DNA of 64,000 nt from Thalassobellus sp050294475 (GCA_050294475.1 JBNKOE010000013.1:372001-436000), one strand, 5' to 3'. Counted from the first letter of the stretch, positions 24,728 to 34,400 are shown. Numbers and translations are program-made. Notes: generated from the letters alone by a model not told the origin.

Positions 24728-25329
24728 TGTTTGATGCTTTAATAATTGGAGGTGGAGCGGCAGGTATGTCTTGTGCCTTAGTTTTAGGTTCTGCCAAAAA
24801 CAAAGCCTTTGCTAAAAACAAACGTATTGGCATTATTACACATCAAAAAAATTCACACTTACAAACAGCCTTATTTAATAATGTTTTAGGGTTAGAATCT
24901 GGTACAACTGGCACTTCTATTCTAGAAAACGGCAAAAAGCAACTTGCTTCTTTATATCCGCATGTTGAACAAATAGAAAAAGAAAAAGTTTCTGACATTT
25001 CTAAATCGAGTAACGGATTTAAAATTACAACTAACAAAAACACTTATACTTCTAAAATTGTAGTTATAGCCGTTGGCTACACCAATTTAATGACTATTAA
25101 AGGGCTTGAAAGCTATATTGAACCACATCCAAGAACTGCTATTGAAAAAAACCGTATTTGGTTAAAAAACATAGATCATTTAATTGAAGAAAGCTTGTAT
25201 GTTACTGGTTCTTTAGCTGGTTGGCGTAGTCAATTTGCCATTTGTTCTGGTAGTGGTGCACATGTAGCAACCGATATTTTAACACTTTGGAATGACGGGA
25301 AGCATACTAAGGTACATGATAAAATTTAA
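24727..25329 (+). CDS. Short FAD-dependent pyridine nucleotide-disulfide-type oxidoreductase
   Basis: A 200-residue protein with a Rossmann FAD site at the start (LIIGGGAAGMSCALVLG) and a second FAD-contact region near the end (LYVTGSLAGWRSQFAICSGSG), the thioredoxin-reductase-like pattern. The NAD(P)H-binding domain and the redox CxxC of true thioredoxin reductases are absent, so the protein is essentially one FAD domain. It may receive electrons from an unknown partner. The coupling with a tiny membrane protein suggests membrane-proximal redox work (inference). Confidence 0.8.
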   Translation: MFDALIIGGGAAGMSCALVLGSAKNKAFAKNKRIGIITHQKNSHLQTALFNNVLGLESGTTGTSILENGKKQLASLYPHVEQIEKEKVSDISKSSNGFKITTNKNTYTSKIVVIAVGYTNLMTIKGLESYIEPHPRTAIEKNRIWLKNIDHLIEESLYVTGSLAGWRSQFAICSGSGAHVATDILTLWNDGKHTKVHDKI

Positions 25330-25424
25330 TCATCAATACTTTATAGGTAACTCATTCAAAACCAACAATCAACTAAAACACTACCATTATTTAGGTACTT
25401 ATTTTCTTTCTTAAAAAACCTTTT

Positions 25425-25457
25425 TTGTACGTTTTTTATATTAAACATGTATATTTA
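25425..25457 (+). promoter_or_regulatory. Promoter of the 404-residue lipoprotein gene
   Basis: TTG at 25425-25427, a 22-nt spacer, then TATATTTA (25450-25457), one base off TAnnTTTG, 25 nt before the ATG at 25483. An upstream in-frame ATG at 25447 overlaps the box and is therefore unlikely to be the start. Confidence 0.45.
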
Positions 25458-25482
25458 CACCTTAACTTTTAAAACCCCAATA

Positions 25483-26694
25483 ATGAAAAGAAAAATTAGT
25501 TTAGCTCTATTAAGTTTGATATTAGTTTCAAACATATCATGTAATAATGATAAAGATGAAAAAGATTCTGAAACAACAGGAACACTAACAGTTGAAGAAG
25601 GAAAACAACAATTAGAAGATAACAGCATTGAGATTCTGAACAAAATAGAAGACTTTAAAAATGATAATGCTTTAAATGAAATTATTGAGTTAGCAGAATT
25701 TTTAACTAGTGCATCTACTTCTAAATCAACAGGATTTAAAAAAACAGCATTAAATACTGTAAGTAACGTTGCTTCAGTTAAAAATACAGATCTTATTTTA
25801 TTTAACGCAAAACAATCAATAGTTCTTATTACTGACACACCTCTTGCTGATGCTTTTGAAGAAGAAACAGGAATATACCAATGGAATGCAGAAACTAGCG
25901 AATTTGATAAAACAGATGAGAGCGATAAAATTATTTACAATATAGATTACAATTCTAAAGTAGCGGTATTCACTATTACAGACTTTATCACTACAACTAC
26001 AGGAAGCAGCAATACTGAAGTGCCAACTTTAGCTAAAGCAAATTTAAAAATAAATGATAACACTGTATTTACTCAAAACTTCACAACATCATTTCAAAAT
26101 GACCAATTAATTCCATCTAGTATTAATAATACAACAACTATTGGTGATTTTGTAATGTCAACATCTTATACCAATACAGATAACAAATCAATTACTCAAA
26201 CTTTTGAATTTAAAATTTCTGACACTATTATTACTAGCTTTAACTATTCTACAAATGGTAATTTCAATAATGAAGATGGCAACATTGAGGATACTGTAGA
26301 TAATGTTGCTATATCCTTTCAATTTTTAAATGCCAATTTAGATATAACTGCTAAAGATGACAACTTTAATTCTGATATCGAACTTTCTGTAGATCAAAAA
26401 GTTGATTTATTAAACAGTAATACAACTGGAGAATTAAGTATTAATAATAAATCTATTGCTAAATCAGAATTTTATAAGGATCAAGATACTTATACTGATT
26501 ATGTTTACAATTCAAACACGCAACAATATGAAGAAGTTGAAGTAAACGAAGACATTGTTAATATAAGATTTATGTTTGAAGATGGTACTACTAATGATTT
26601 TGACACTTATATAGAAGGATCGTTTACCGAACTAGAAGACAAATATAACGCTGTTTTTGATGCTTATGAAACACTTTTTAAAGATGTAAATTAA
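25483..26694 (+). CDS. Predicted lipoprotein, unknown function
   Basis: A 403-residue protein that begins with a lipoprotein signal (MKRKISLALLSLILVSNISC; lipidated Cys at 20), followed by an acidic linker (NNDKDEKDSET). The body is low in Cys and rich in Asn, Thr and Ser, with alternating beta-strand patterns (VAVFTITDFITTTTG; INDNTVFTQNFTTSFQ), so it is probably a beta-rich surface or periplasmic protein. No known domain. The start at 25483 is chosen over an in-frame ATG at 25447 because it begins directly at the signal peptide and fits the promoter. Confidence 0.75.
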   Translation: MKRKISLALLSLILVSNISCNNDKDEKDSETTGTLTVEEGKQQLEDNSIEILNKIEDFKNDNALNEIIELAEFLTSASTSKSTGFKKTALNTVSNVASVKNTDLILFNAKQSIVLITDTPLADAFEEETGIYQWNAETSEFDKTDESDKIIYNIDYNSKVAVFTITDFITTTTGSSNTEVPTLAKANLKINDNTVFTQNFTTSFQNDQLIPSSINNTTTIGDFVMSTSYTNTDNKSITQTFEFKISDTIITSFNYSTNGNFNNEDGNIEDTVDNVAISFQFLNANLDITAKDDNFNSDIELSVDQKVDLLNSNTTGELSINNKSIAKSEFYKDQDTYTDYVYNSNTQQYEEVEVNEDIVNIRFMFEDGTTNDFDTYIEGSFTELEDKYNAVFDAYETLFKDVN

Positions 26695-26713
26695 TATAAT
26701 ATTTAATTTACTT

Positions 26714-26749
26714 AATAAAGGCTACTTAAATAATTAGGTGGCCTTTATT
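26714..26749. terminator. Bidirectional terminator
   Basis: 14-bp stem with wobbles: AATAAAGGCTACTT (26714-26727) and AGGTGGCCTTTATT (26736-26749). It sits between the convergent lipoprotein and DUF4249 genes and overlaps the end of the latter. Confidence 0.75.
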
Positions 26750-27590
26750 CTTCAAGAATCTTAAATTTGATAGATTCAACATTTTCTCCAGACCAATAGC
26801 CGAAGGCATTATTACTAATATTAGAAACAACTTCATTAGTAAAAGAAGCATTTTCTATAAAAGTAGATTTATCTCCCTTAACAGATTTCCAAAAATCAAA
26901 TTGCTCTTTTGTAATAGCTACAAGTTGTAACTCAATAACTTCATTAACTTTAAATTGATTCTGTTTTTCTATTCCTTTCTTAAATTTTGGGTATCTAACT
27001 ATAAGAGGAAATGTATCTGTAAAAACATTTTCAGTATTAAAAAGAAAAGGGCTACCCAAATCAAACTTTTCTTCACTTTCAGTTTTAACTAGTATTTTAT
27101 AATATTTTACATACGAAACATTGTTATTAATAGTTAATTTAACATCTCTATAAGCTGGATTAGGCACGCCATCTTGAATAAACTCTAAAAAATTAATATC
27201 TAATATTTCGGGCTTTTCAGGAAGCTCTGTGCTTGAAACAAACTCCTTACCTCTAACTGTGATTGATAAATCGTAATTTTCACCTAATTCTCCTTTTATA
27301 ATATTACTTCTATAATATAAAAAAGGGAATTTAGAATTTTCTCTTTTTAAAGTAAGTATTTCTGATGTTTTCCCATTAGAAATAACAACTTTTGCTTTGG
27401 TTTCAATTGATTTCGCAACTTCAAGAGAATCAATAATGCCTTTAAAAAACAAACTATTAGTTAAACGTATTTCAGCAAACTCCCCTTCTTTAATAACACC
27501 CTCAACAGTAAGCTTATCAGAAGACAAAATATCTGTCTCTACACAGCTATACGTAACAAAAACTACTATTAAAAAAAGTATTTTATTCAT
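26745..27590 (-). CDS. DUF4249 family lipoprotein
   Basis: A 281-residue lipoprotein (signal LFLIVVFVTYSC, lipidated Cys about 16). The body is beta-rich with the DUF4249 start LTVEGVIKEGEFAEIRLTN and a carboxypeptidase-like sandwich feel (NYDLSITVRGKEFVSSTELP). DUF4249 proteins are encoded next to TonB receptors in Bacteroidota and are thought to be their surface partners; the ligand is unknown. Here the receptor gene precedes it on the same strand with a 12-nt gap, so the two form an operon. Confidence 0.85.
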   Translation of the reverse strand: MNKILFLIVVFVTYSCVETDILSSDKLTVEGVIKEGEFAEIRLTNSLFFKGIIDSLEVAKSIETKAKVVISNGKTSEILTLKRENSKFPFLYYRSNIIKGELGENYDLSITVRGKEFVSSTELPEKPEILDINFLEFIQDGVPNPAYRDVKLTINNNVSYVKYYKILVKTESEEKFDLGSPFLFNTENVFTDTFPLIVRYPKFKKGIEKQNQFKVNEVIELQLVAITKEQFDFWKSVKGDKSTFIENASFTNEVVSNISNNAFGYWSGENVESIKFKILEE

Positions 27591-27602
27591 AACTAATTAA
27601 AT

Positions 27603-29873
27603 TTAAAAAGAAAACAACCAGTTTACTGTTGGTAAAAAAGGAAAGAGGTCATCTCTGTTTTCAATAATCTCTATAAAAGAATCATCTGTATTCCCTACTG
27701 TTGAAAAATCTATTTGAAATGGGTTTTTATTATTATAAATGTTATACAACGTTAAATTTAATTTTGATTTCCATTTGCCCTTGTTTTTAAAAGCATAAGT
27801 GCAAGATAAGTCTAAACGGTGATAATTAGGAAAACGAGACGCATTTTTAGCTTCAAAATTAATAATAGGACGTTCATTTATAATTCTTATATCTATTGGT
27901 CGAGTATAATTTTGACCACTTGTAAACAGGAATATGGCTCCTAATTCAATTCTATCATTTAACTTATAGTTTACTATACTGTTAACGTTTATTGGTCTAT
28001 CAAAACTAGTTGAAAAGTAATTTCCTTGATTTATATCGTCAAATTTAGCAACCGTTTTAGATAACGTAACAGCTCCTTGCAGGGTGAATTTGTTTATTTT
28101 TCTATTAACACTTAATTCTAACCCGTAGGCATTAAACATACCAACAACTATATCTTCATAAATATTATTTGAAAATAGATTATTAATTGAGCCGTTTGTG
28201 AATTCGGTATAATTAGACACGTTTTTAAAATATACCGCACTATTAAATTGCAACCCGTTTACTTCATAAATATATCCTAAGCTTAATTGATTGGCAACTT
28301 GAGGTTGTATATTTTTAGTACTCGCTAAAAAAAAGTCTGCTGGTAAGCTAAATGAGCTAATAGAAGCTTGATGCACAAACTGATTTAGTTTTTGGTAACT
28401 AAATTTATAAGCTTGGTTATCTGAAAGTTTATAACGAACACTTAATCTGGGCTCTAAATTATATTTTTTGTCACTGTCTACTAATACATTTGACCGAGTT
28501 AAATAGGCAGAAAGCCTTAATCCTGTTTTAACTTTTATTTTTTTTGAAATAGAAAACTCTAAATCTCCAAATATATTTATATCGTCATATTCGAATGTTT
28601 CTTGATTTAAAATTTCTATAGGTGAATTATCAACACTTGCGTAAACTTCTTTAGGAAGCGTTTTGTTTTTATTATAACTAGCACCTACTTTAAATAAATA
28701 ATGAGGCTTATTCAATAAAAATTTATGCTTTAAACTAAAAATATTAAACGTACTATTAGCAGCATAATCATAAATAAAATCATCACTACTTAAAGAAAAT
28801 TTATAAAAACTATTACTAATGGTCGTTTTAGAACTTAAATTACTAGAAAATTGATAGTTATAAGTTATACCTAATAACGAATTCCCCCAATTTAATTTTC
28901 TATTCCTTCCTTTAGTTTTATCAGTATAATCATCTTTTGTTAAATACATTTTAGTTTCTATTTTGCTTTTTTTAGACAATAAAAAACTATGCTTTACGTA
29001 AAAGTCGTATAAATAATAGTTACTATTTTTTCCTAATACAGAATCGTCCCCTTCAATAAAAGGTTTAAAAATCTCTAAATACGTTCTCCTTCCTGAAATT
29101 AATAAACTATGCTTCTTGTTTATTTTTATATTGCCTGTCAATTTCATAGATAACAAGCCAATACTTCCATTAAAATAAGTGCTATCTGATGCTTTTAAGG
29201 TTTTTATATCTGTAACAGAAGATAATCGCCCTCCATAACTAGCATCGAAGCCAGCTTTAGAAAACTCTAAAGAATGAACAAAATCGGAATTTATAGCAGA
29301 AAACAGCCCTCCTAAGTGTGATGTATTATGCAAATACATATCATCTAATAAAGTTAAATTCATGCTTCCGTTACCACCTCTTACAAATAACCCCGATTGG
29401 CCTTCCGTTGCTTGTTGAACCCCTGGTGTATATTGAATTAATTTAATAACATCCTTTTCTCCTAAAATAAAAGGAAGTCGCTCTATGTCTTTTTTAGAAA
29501 AGTGAATTTGATCTGGAACTACTTTTTTTAATTGACTACTAGAAAAACCTCTTATTGTTATTTCTTTTAGCAAACTAACTTCAGGTACTAAATAAATAAT
29601 ACTCCCTATATCGCTAATATTTAAACTTAACGAAGTATAACCTATTTTAGATAAAATAATAATAGCATTATCATCAATATTATTTAAATAAAATTCGCCG
29701 TTTTTTTCAGTATAAGTTCCTGTATTACTGCCTTTAACCAATACAGAAACGTCTTGAACAGGTACATTCTTGTTAAAATCAAATATTTTAGAAGAAATTG
29801 AATTCTGAGCTGTAATTTTAAAAAAAAGAAAAAAAGTAACTAAAAAGTATAATAAATATTTTGAATGTATCAT
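27603..29873 (-). CDS. TonB-dependent outer-membrane receptor
   Basis: A 756-residue receptor that takes up a large or scarce substrate across the outer membrane using TonB energy. It has a signal peptide (1-22), an N-terminal carboxypeptidase-regulatory-like beta domain (about 25-105: VSVLVKGSNTGTYTEKNGEF), the plug domain (VIKLIQYTPGVQQATEGQSG; LFVRGGNGSMNLTLLDDMYL) and a 22-strand barrel to the C-terminal aromatic (NWLFSF). No substrate is apparent, and the partner is DUF4249 rather than SusD, so it is not a glycan SusCD pair. A promoter with both -33 and -7 elements precedes it. Confidence 0.92.
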   Translation of the reverse strand: MIHSKYLLYFLVTFFLFFKITAQNSISSKIFDFNKNVPVQDVSVLVKGSNTGTYTEKNGEFYLNNIDDNAIIILSKIGYTSLSLNISDIGSIIYLVPEVSLLKEITIRGFSSSQLKKVVPDQIHFSKKDIERLPFILGEKDVIKLIQYTPGVQQATEGQSGLFVRGGNGSMNLTLLDDMYLHNTSHLGGLFSAINSDFVHSLEFSKAGFDASYGGRLSSVTDIKTLKASDSTYFNGSIGLLSMKLTGNIKINKKHSLLISGRRTYLEIFKPFIEGDDSVLGKNSNYYLYDFYVKHSFLLSKKSKIETKMYLTKDDYTDKTKGRNRKLNWGNSLLGITYNYQFSSNLSSKTTISNSFYKFSLSSDDFIYDYAANSTFNIFSLKHKFLLNKPHYLFKVGASYNKNKTLPKEVYASVDNSPIEILNQETFEYDDINIFGDLEFSISKKIKVKTGLRLSAYLTRSNVLVDSDKKYNLEPRLSVRYKLSDNQAYKFSYQKLNQFVHQASISSFSLPADFFLASTKNIQPQVANQLSLGYIYEVNGLQFNSAVYFKNVSNYTEFTNGSINNLFSNNIYEDIVVGMFNAYGLELSVNRKINKFTLQGAVTLSKTVAKFDDINQGNYFSTSFDRPINVNSIVNYKLNDRIELGAIFLFTSGQNYTRPIDIRIINERPIINFEAKNASRFPNYHRLDLSCTYAFKNKGKWKSKLNLTLYNIYNNKNPFQIDFSTVGNTDDSFIEIIENRDDLFPFLPTVNWLFSF

Positions 29874-29908
29874 TTATGGGGAAACTAAACTTTTCTATAA
29901 GTCCCCTA

Positions 29909-29939
29909 CAAAACTAAATACTATTATCAATAAACACAA
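29909..29939 (-). promoter_or_regulatory. Promoter of the TonB receptor-DUF4249 operon
   Basis: Minus-strand TTG (29937-29939), 20-nt spacer, then TAGTTTTG (29909-29916), an exact TAnnTTTG. The spacing is within the 17-23 nt range and the leader is 35 nt. This is the best full promoter in the window. Confidence 0.65.
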
Positions 29940-30024
29940 TGTTTTTTATAAGAAATTATTTAAATATTATGGATGTCTATAAATATTTTCTTAATCAAAT
30001 ACATTTATAAAATTGCAGAGTAAA

Positions 30025-31617
30025 TTACTCTTCAGCCTTACTCAATTTAATAACCTCATCAACCATAATATCACGCTGATTTAAAATTTCTTCATAAGCA
30101 TCAGTACCATATAATTGATCTGCAAGTGTTGCTTTTAAATATTGCTTTACTTCTTCGTGATACGCCACAAATGTAATTTTAGAATTGGTTCTTACATTTA
30201 TATAATCTTGAAACGCAAATACCATATCGTCATCTACTTCATAGGAATCTATAAAATCTTGTTTGGTAACGTCTTGATAAATATTTCGACTTTTCTCTAA
30301 TTCTTCAAAAATAAAATAACCAATAAAACCACGACGTTGTAAAAAAGTAAGTGTTTCGTTGTGCATGGTGTTATCAATAGGTACAAATACATCAGGAATA
30401 ATACCTCCACCACCGTAAACTACTTTTCCCCCAGGAGTTGTATACTTTAAAGAGTCAACTACTTCTATTTTAAGAGAATCTAACAACTCACCACTTTGAA
30501 TTCTTGTGTAATATTCATCGTAATAATCTTTATGTCCTTTTTTATAAGGTCTTTGTATAGAACGACCTGTTGGCGTATAATAGCGCGACACTGTTAAACG
30601 TACTGCACTACCATCACCTAAATCCATTTCATGTTGTACGAGCCCTTTTCCATAAGAACGACGCCCAACAATAGTACCTTTATCATTATCTTGTAATGCT
30701 CCTGCAACAATTTCACTAGCAGAAGCTGAATTTTCATCTATAAGAACATAAATTTCTCCATCTTCAAAATCACCTTTCTCTGTAGCAAAACTTTTTTCAA
30801 CGTTACCACGTTTATTTTTAGTAAACAGAATAAGCTTATCATCTTCTAAAAATTCATCAACTATCTGTACTGCAACATCTAAGAAGCCACCTGGATTATC
30901 CCTTAAATCTAAAGCAATTTTGGTTGCTCCTAAATTTTTTAATTCATCTAAGTCTTGTTTAAACTCTTTATACGTGCTTTCTGCAAAACGATTTATTTTA
31001 ATATAACCAAGTTTATCGGTTAGCATATAAGCAGCATCGACACTTTTTAAAGGAATTCTATCACGCTTAAGTTTAAAATCTAAAAGCTCTGGCTCGCCTT
31101 TTCTAAAAACTTTCAAATTCACTTTAGAATTTATAGTGCCTTTAAGCTTTTTTATAAGCTCGCCATCATCTAAATTTTTACCAAATAACGAATCGCCATC
31201 TGCCATAACAATTCTATCGCCACTTTTAATACCAGCTTTTTCGCTTGGTCCGCCTTCAGTAGTTCTTATAACCGCAATAGAATCTTTATACGTGTAAAAC
31301 TGAATACCAATACCTACAAAATCGCCTTTCATATTATCGGAAACACGCTGCATATCTTCTTTAGGAATGTATACCGAATGAGGATCTAAATTTTCTAAAA
31401 TACCATTTACTGTTATATCAACAATACTATCGGTATTTATTTCATCTACATAATCGTAATCTATATAATCAATAAGCCTATTAAGCTTATCTTTTTTTGT
31501 GTTTTTAGAAAACAAACGTTCTGGCGAATCAGCAAAATTTAACTTACCTCCAATAAAGATACCTGTTGCAATTGCAACACCTAAAATTAAGGGTAAATAT
31601 TTTTTTTGATAAGACAT
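30025..31617 (-). CDS. S41-family C-terminal processing peptidase
   Basis: A 530-residue serine/lysine protease of the CtpA/Prc type, anchored or exported by the N-terminal hydrophobic segment (YLPLILGVAIATGIFIGG). It has a PDZ domain at about 95-175 (GIGIQFYTYKDSIAVIRTTE) and the catalytic Ser in SASASE (residues 297-302) with Lys324 in YGKGLVQ. It cleaves C-terminal tails of periplasmic proteins. A further 190-residue C-terminal region (DIMVDEVIKLSKAEE end) is typical of the Bacteroidota form. It overlaps the upstream deaminase gene by one base (TAATG). Confidence 0.93.
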   Translation of the reverse strand: MSYQKKYLPLILGVAIATGIFIGGKLNFADSPERLFSKNTKKDKLNRLIDYIDYDYVDEINTDSIVDITVNGILENLDPHSVYIPKEDMQRVSDNMKGDFVGIGIQFYTYKDSIAVIRTTEGGPSEKAGIKSGDRIVMADGDSLFGKNLDDGELIKKLKGTINSKVNLKVFRKGEPELLDFKLKRDRIPLKSVDAAYMLTDKLGYIKINRFAESTYKEFKQDLDELKNLGATKIALDLRDNPGGFLDVAVQIVDEFLEDDKLILFTKNKRGNVEKSFATEKGDFEDGEIYVLIDENSASASEIVAGALQDNDKGTIVGRRSYGKGLVQHEMDLGDGSAVRLTVSRYYTPTGRSIQRPYKKGHKDYYDEYYTRIQSGELLDSLKIEVVDSLKYTTPGGKVVYGGGGIIPDVFVPIDNTMHNETLTFLQRRGFIGYFIFEELEKSRNIYQDVTKQDFIDSYEVDDDMVFAFQDYINVRTNSKITFVAYHEEVKQYLKATLADQLYGTDAYEEILNQRDIMVDEVIKLSKAEE

Positions 31618-32048
31618 TAGGCTTCTATATTTTCAATTTGCTTAAGTTCTATACCTGCTTTTTCCAAGAATTTTAATCCCGAATCATCTTTATATCCCAC
31701 TTTATAAACCACTTTTACAATACCCGCTTGATGTATTAATTTACTACACTCCTTACAAGGCGACATGGTTATATAAAGCGTAGCGCCATTACACGATTGA
31801 GTAGATGCTGCTACTTTTAAAATAGCATTTGCCTCAGCATGTAAAACATACCACTTGGTGTAACCCTCATCATCTTCACAAAAATTCTCAAATCCAGATG
31901 GTGTTCCATTATACCCATCAGAAATAATCATTCTATCTTTTACAATAAGCGCTCCTACTTGTCTACGATTACAGTATGACAATTTGCCCCACTCTTCTGC
32001 AATTCTTAAATAAGCTTTATCGTACTTAAGTTGTTTGTTTACTGGCAT
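31617..32048 (-). CDS. dCMP/deoxycytidylate deaminase family protein
   Basis: A 143-residue zinc deaminase. HAEANAIL supplies the first zinc ligand and the catalytic Glu, and MSPCKECSKLIHQAGI the two Cys ligands. Fold and length fit dCMP deaminases and the ComEB family, which feed dUMP for thymidylate synthesis. It is cotranscribed with the S41 peptidase (TAATG overlap); the functional link between the two is not clear, but this gene pair recurs in flavobacteria in my recollection (not verifiable here). Confidence 0.9.
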   Translation of the reverse strand: MPVNKQLKYDKAYLRIAEEWGKLSYCNRRQVGALIVKDRMIISDGYNGTPSGFENFCEDDEGYTKWYVLHAEANAILKVAASTQSCNGATLYITMSPCKECSKLIHQAGIVKVVYKVGYKDDSGLKFLEKAGIELKQIENIEA

Positions 32049-32326
32049 TATTTTTTTTGATTATGACGTTACCCGCATTTAAAATTTCAAAATAAAAAAA
32101 ATCTTATTATAATTTGGATAAGGCTTTTGCTATAATCTTTTGCGAAAAAGCAAAAGGATTTTCTCTGCAAATACATTGTATTAACGATTTCAATAATTTG
32201 AAATAAAACACAATGAGTTATCCTTAACGCAGAACTATATAACGAAGATACTTGGTTCGTATTTTAATTACAATACAAGTTCGTTAAAGTTTTACGAAAG
32301 TTTAATAAATTCTATTGAAACTTCTT
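32049..32326. other. 278-nt gap with short inverted repeats
   Basis: No coding frame of note. It contains a short stem CTTTTGC/GCAAAAG around a GAAAAA loop near 32138-32157, and an imperfect stem at about 32250-32280 with arms ACTTG-GTATT and AATACAAGT. It separates the HupE gene's stop codon from the deaminase start on the minus strand. Possibly the transcript end of the HupE gene; no strong terminator. Confidence 0.35.
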
Positions 32327-32914
32327 TTAAAAAGGGAATCTATTCTGTATCATTGGAATTACAAATCCTACTACAATAGCAGAAATTACCATAACCCAAT
32401 CGCGTTTAGAAAACCTAAATACAGTTTGTGTTATATATCCTAAAAGCAAGACTACAAACACAATAATAATTTGAGAAATCTCTATTCCTAAAGCAAACTC
32501 AATTAACAATTCAAACTTATTATCAGAATCGCCTAATAACATTTTAAACTCACGAGCAAAACCTAAACCGTGTACTAAACCAAAAAACAAGGTAGACAAA
32601 AACAAAATGCCTACTTTTTCTTTTTGAGCTCCTTTACCTGCAGTAAACACATTAAAAAGTGCAACAATTAAAATAGTTACAGGAATTAAAAATTCAATAA
32701 TTCCAGCATTTATTTTTACCACATTATATGCCGCTAAAACTAATGACAAAGTATGCCCCAACGTAAACATAGACACCAATAATAAAACACGTTTCCAGTC
32801 TTTAAACATGTAAGGAACAGTTAAAACGGTAAGAAACAAAACATGGTCGTAAGCATTAATATCTAGTACATGGTTTATACCATATTCTACATTAAACCAA
32901 AAGTTTTCAAACAT
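32327..32914 (-). CDS. HupE/UreJ-family membrane protein
   Basis: A 195-residue inner-membrane protein with six hydrophobic segments. It has the family's first-helix His (NHVLDINAYDHVLFLTVLT) and FTLGHTLSLVLA and HGLGFAREFKM in later helices; HupE proteins are nickel or related metal permeases and also appear outside hydrogenase loci. No hydrogenase or urease gene is nearby, so a nickel role is not supported by context. It has an exact -7 box 23 nt upstream. Confidence 0.82.
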   Translation of the reverse strand: MFENFWFNVEYGINHVLDINAYDHVLFLTVLTVPYMFKDWKRVLLLVSMFTLGHTLSLVLAAYNVVKINAGIIEFLIPVTILIVALFNVFTAGKGAQKEKVGILFLSTLFFGLVHGLGFAREFKMLLGDSDNKFELLIEFALGIEISQIIIVFVVLLLGYITQTVFRFSKRDWVMVISAIVVGFVIPMIQNRFPF

Positions 32915-32937
32915 AATAATTAAAATTTAGGGTGGTT

Positions 32938-32945
32938 CAAATATA
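32938..32945 (-). promoter_or_regulatory. -7 box of the HupE-like gene
   Basis: Minus-strand TATATTTG, an exact TAnnTTTG, 23 nt before the ATG. Confidence 0.55.
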
Positions 32946-33061
32946 CAACTAATTGCATGTTTATAAAATCATATTATTTTACCGTTCTTTAGCATCTCAA
33001 TATATTCTATAATATTTTTAATTTGATTAACGTTACTTTCATTAAAAAGCAACTATTACTA

Positions 33062-33069
33062 TATCTTTG
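33062..33069 (+). promoter_or_regulatory. -7 box of the small lipoprotein gene
   Basis: TATCTTTG, an exact TAnnTTTG, 25 nt before the ATG at 33095. Confidence 0.55.
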
Positions 33070-33094
33070 TCAAGTATCTTTTTAAAAACAGATC

Positions 33095-33613
33095 ATGAAT
33101 ATTAAATTTTTAACAGTACTAAGTTTATTTATTATATTTTTCTCTTGTAAGCAAAAACAAGAAACTAATTTTGAGGATGACAAAGATAAAACCACAATTA
33201 ACAATATAACAGAAAAAGATATTTCTAAACTAAAGTATATTGAATTTACTCTAGATGAAAAAACTGAAAAAGCCATTGAAAATTGGAATGATTATAAAGA
33301 ATTACAAATTATTGTAACCAATGTAAAAAAAGGCGATTTAAGTTATTTTGATAACGATGGAGATCCAATAGCAGAACTTATTAAAAATGCTAAAAAAACG
33401 ATTCCTACTACAGTAAACACAAATCCTACTTTAGCCAGAATAACAGTTTTAGAAACGAAACTTTACAAACTGGAAAGCTTATCATCATTATCAAGCACTA
33501 GAAAAGGAGAACTAAAGGAAGCTATTAGAGAATTTTTAGAATCTTTTTCTAACCTTAATTTTCAAATGAATAAGAAAATAGAAAAAGACAATAATAAAAT
33601 TGAAAAGCCTTAA
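33095..33613 (+). CDS. Small predicted lipoprotein
   Basis: A 172-residue protein with a lipoprotein signal (LTVLSLFIIFFSC, Cys about 18) and a charged, helix-rich body (KTEKAIENWNDYKELQIIV; LKEAIREFLESFSNLNFQMN). It lacks other cysteines and known motifs. A -7 box upstream and a strong terminator downstream make it a complete one-gene unit. It may be a periplasmic, membrane-tethered helical protein. Confidence 0.75.
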   Translation: MNIKFLTVLSLFIIFFSCKQKQETNFEDDKDKTTINNITEKDISKLKYIEFTLDEKTEKAIENWNDYKELQIIVTNVKKGDLSYFDNDGDPIAELIKNAKKTIPTTVNTNPTLARITVLETKLYKLESLSSLSSTRKGELKEAIREFLESFSNLNFQMNKKIEKDNNKIEKP

Positions 33614-33631
33614 AAATTGATTTTAATTAAA

Positions 33632-33669
33632 AAGAGCCGTTTCTAAATTAGAAACGGCTCTTCTTTTTT
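33632..33669. terminator. Bidirectional terminator
   Basis: Perfect 13-bp stem AAGAGCCGTTTCT (33632-33644) / AGAAACGGCTCTT (33650-33662), 5-nt loop, followed by CTTTTTTT. Lies between the convergent lipoprotein and tetratricopeptide-like genes. Confidence 0.9.
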
Positions 33670-33683
33670 TATAACACTAAATA

Positions 33684-34400
33684 TTAATTTTTAGATTGTG
33701 CTGCCTGTGCTTGTATAACCTGTTTTTGTCTTAACAACTCTGTTTTTGTTAATTGAATCAAATTAAAATTAGGAGCTGTTTTTAATGCTGCATCTAAAAT
33801 ATCTACAGCAGCATCAATATTTGCTTTTGTATCTTTATTATAAGTACACAAAGCATTTAAGTACATAAAAGCAGATTTTAAAGGCACTTCGTAAGGTGTT
33901 TGTGTTTCATAAAATGCTTTTTTCATATCATCTTTAGCATTTGCTAAACCATAATTAATATGTTTTTCTGCAGCCGGAATATTTTGTATTTGCAAATTAA
34001 GTTCTGCTAATTCATAAGCTATGCCAGCATCTGGATTACGTTTAAACATTTCTTCAAAATGATCAATAGCCATTTTTGGTCGTTTAAGCGCTTTTAAAGA
34101 AATAGCCTTAACCTCAACGGCAATTTCAGAATCGTCTAACTTTCTTTCTATTCCTATTGTATTTAATGCTTGTGAATATTTACCTTCAGACATATAAATG
34201 TAAGCCAATGTGTCTTTTCTTGCCTCAGAAGGTGATAGAATATTTAAATGCGTCATCGCATTTATAATACCTTGCACATCGCCTTGGAATTTCATTTGCT
34301 CATAATAAGCTTCATAATGTTTTAATAAATTTGTGTTTTCTTGAGCACCTAAATGCAAACTTCCCACCAACAATAGCAAGGCTAGTAATTTTTTCATCAT
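33684..34400 (-). CDS. Exported tetratricopeptide-like protein
   Basis: A 238-residue protein with a signal peptide (KLLALLLLVGSLHLGAQ). The body has degenerate TPR-like helical pairs: AYIYMSEGKYSQALNTIGIE, LKALKRPKMAIDHFEEMFKR, AELNLQIQNIPAAEKHINYG. Such repeats bind proteins, but the partner is unknown. The C-terminus is Gln/Ala-rich (KQVIQAQAAQSKN). It is a monocistronic unit facing the strong terminator. Confidence 0.75.
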   Translation of the reverse strand: MMKKLLALLLLVGSLHLGAQENTNLLKHYEAYYEQMKFQGDVQGIINAMTHLNILSPSEARKDTLAYIYMSEGKYSQALNTIGIERKLDDSEIAVEVKAISLKALKRPKMAIDHFEEMFKRNPDAGIAYELAELNLQIQNIPAAEKHINYGLANAKDDMKKAFYETQTPYEVPLKSAFMYLNALCTYNKDTKANIDAAVDILDAALKTAPNFNLIQLTKTELLRQKQVIQAQAAQSKN

